NCBI GenBank assembly: GCA_964476375.1
Contig: CAYYZW010000163.1
Coordinates: 1 to 13,142 of the forward strand
Source of the DNA: SAT2750 sp964476375
Lineage (GTDB): Bacteria; Planctomycetota; Planctomycetia; Pirellulales; Pirellulaceae
Reading direction: 5' to 3'
DNA: 13,142 nucleotides
Each line of letters begins with the position of its first letter. Position 1 is the first letter of the stretch. The notes below the pieces were generated by a model that made no database searches, had not been told where the DNA came from, and worked only from the letters and a program-made list of their open reading frames with translations. Made by a program: the position numbers and the translations under genes. Positions 13,108 to 13,142 of this stretch are shown here, one piece after another.

Positions 13108-13142
13108 GTGGTGGAACATGTCGTCATTATTGGGAGTGGGCC
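13108..13142 (+). CDS. trxB: Start of an FAD/NAD(P)-binding oxidoreductase, probably thioredoxin reductase (3' end outside window)
   Basis: Only 11 codons and two bases are visible: GTG GTG GAA CAT GTC GTC ATT ATT GGG AGT GGG CC, read as (M)VEHVVIIGSGP. This is the beta strand and glycine-rich turn (GxGP) of an FAD-binding Rossmann fold at the extreme N-terminus. The form VVIIGSGPA at the very start is typical of thioredoxin reductase, but other two-dinucleotide-fold flavoproteins share it. The GTG at 13108 or 13111 is supported by AGGGAGG upstream. The gene is divergent from cstA. Identification as trxB is a reasoned guess from very few residues. Confidence 0.5.
   Translation, partial: MVEHVVIIGSG

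Overview
The window is a GC-rich bacterial chromosome segment carrying single-copy housekeeping genes. I see no rRNA, tRNA, insertion sequence, phage gene, CRISPR array, toxin-antitoxin pair or defence island. All genes lie on the + strand except one carbon-starvation transporter gene near the right end. The best guess for the source is a planctomycete or a relative. This rests on three things: two adjacent outer-membrane-type lipoproteins (BamD-like and LptE-like), which indicate a diderm envelope; a divergent CdsA signature and a divergent CNNM membrane domain; and the mix of Shine-Dalgarno and non-Shine-Dalgarno starts. This assignment is inference and no marker gene in the window proves it.

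Layout from left to right. The 3' end of purA (1-458) is followed by a short gap with a TATAAT box and then by uppS and cdsA, which overlap by 8 bp; these make the undecaprenyl lipid carrier and CDP-diacylglycerol. After a 127-bp gap with a start-proximal hairpin comes phoH-ybeY-CBS membrane protein, joined by two 4-bp overlaps. This matches the order of the E. coli ybeZ-ybeY-ybeX ribosome/RNA-maturation cluster. recO (DNA repair) follows after 45 bp. Next are a TPR lipoprotein of BamD type and an LptE-like lipoprotein that overlap by 11 bp, then folP (folate synthesis). A GC hairpin and a well-formed sigma70-like promoter separate folP from proA (proline synthesis). proA is followed by a FliM/SpoA-family protein that lacks the usual flagellar interaction motifs. 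A convergent CstA-family transporter gene occupies 11066-12892 on the - strand. Its promoter region is shared divergently with the first codons of a probable thioredoxin reductase gene that runs off the right edge.

Functionally the window covers envelope precursor supply (uppS, cdsA), outer-membrane assembly (BamD-like, LptE-like), RNA and ribosome quality control (phoH, ybeY, CBS protein), recombination (recO) and core metabolism (purA, folP, proA). I did not find a convincing new multi-gene system. The item most worth a second look is the FliM/SpoA-like protein, whose CheY- and FliG-binding determinants appear to be missing. Next are the altered catalytic-signature positions in CdsA, the CBS membrane protein without a canonical CNNM ion motif, and a recurring TATAATGGC promoter element.
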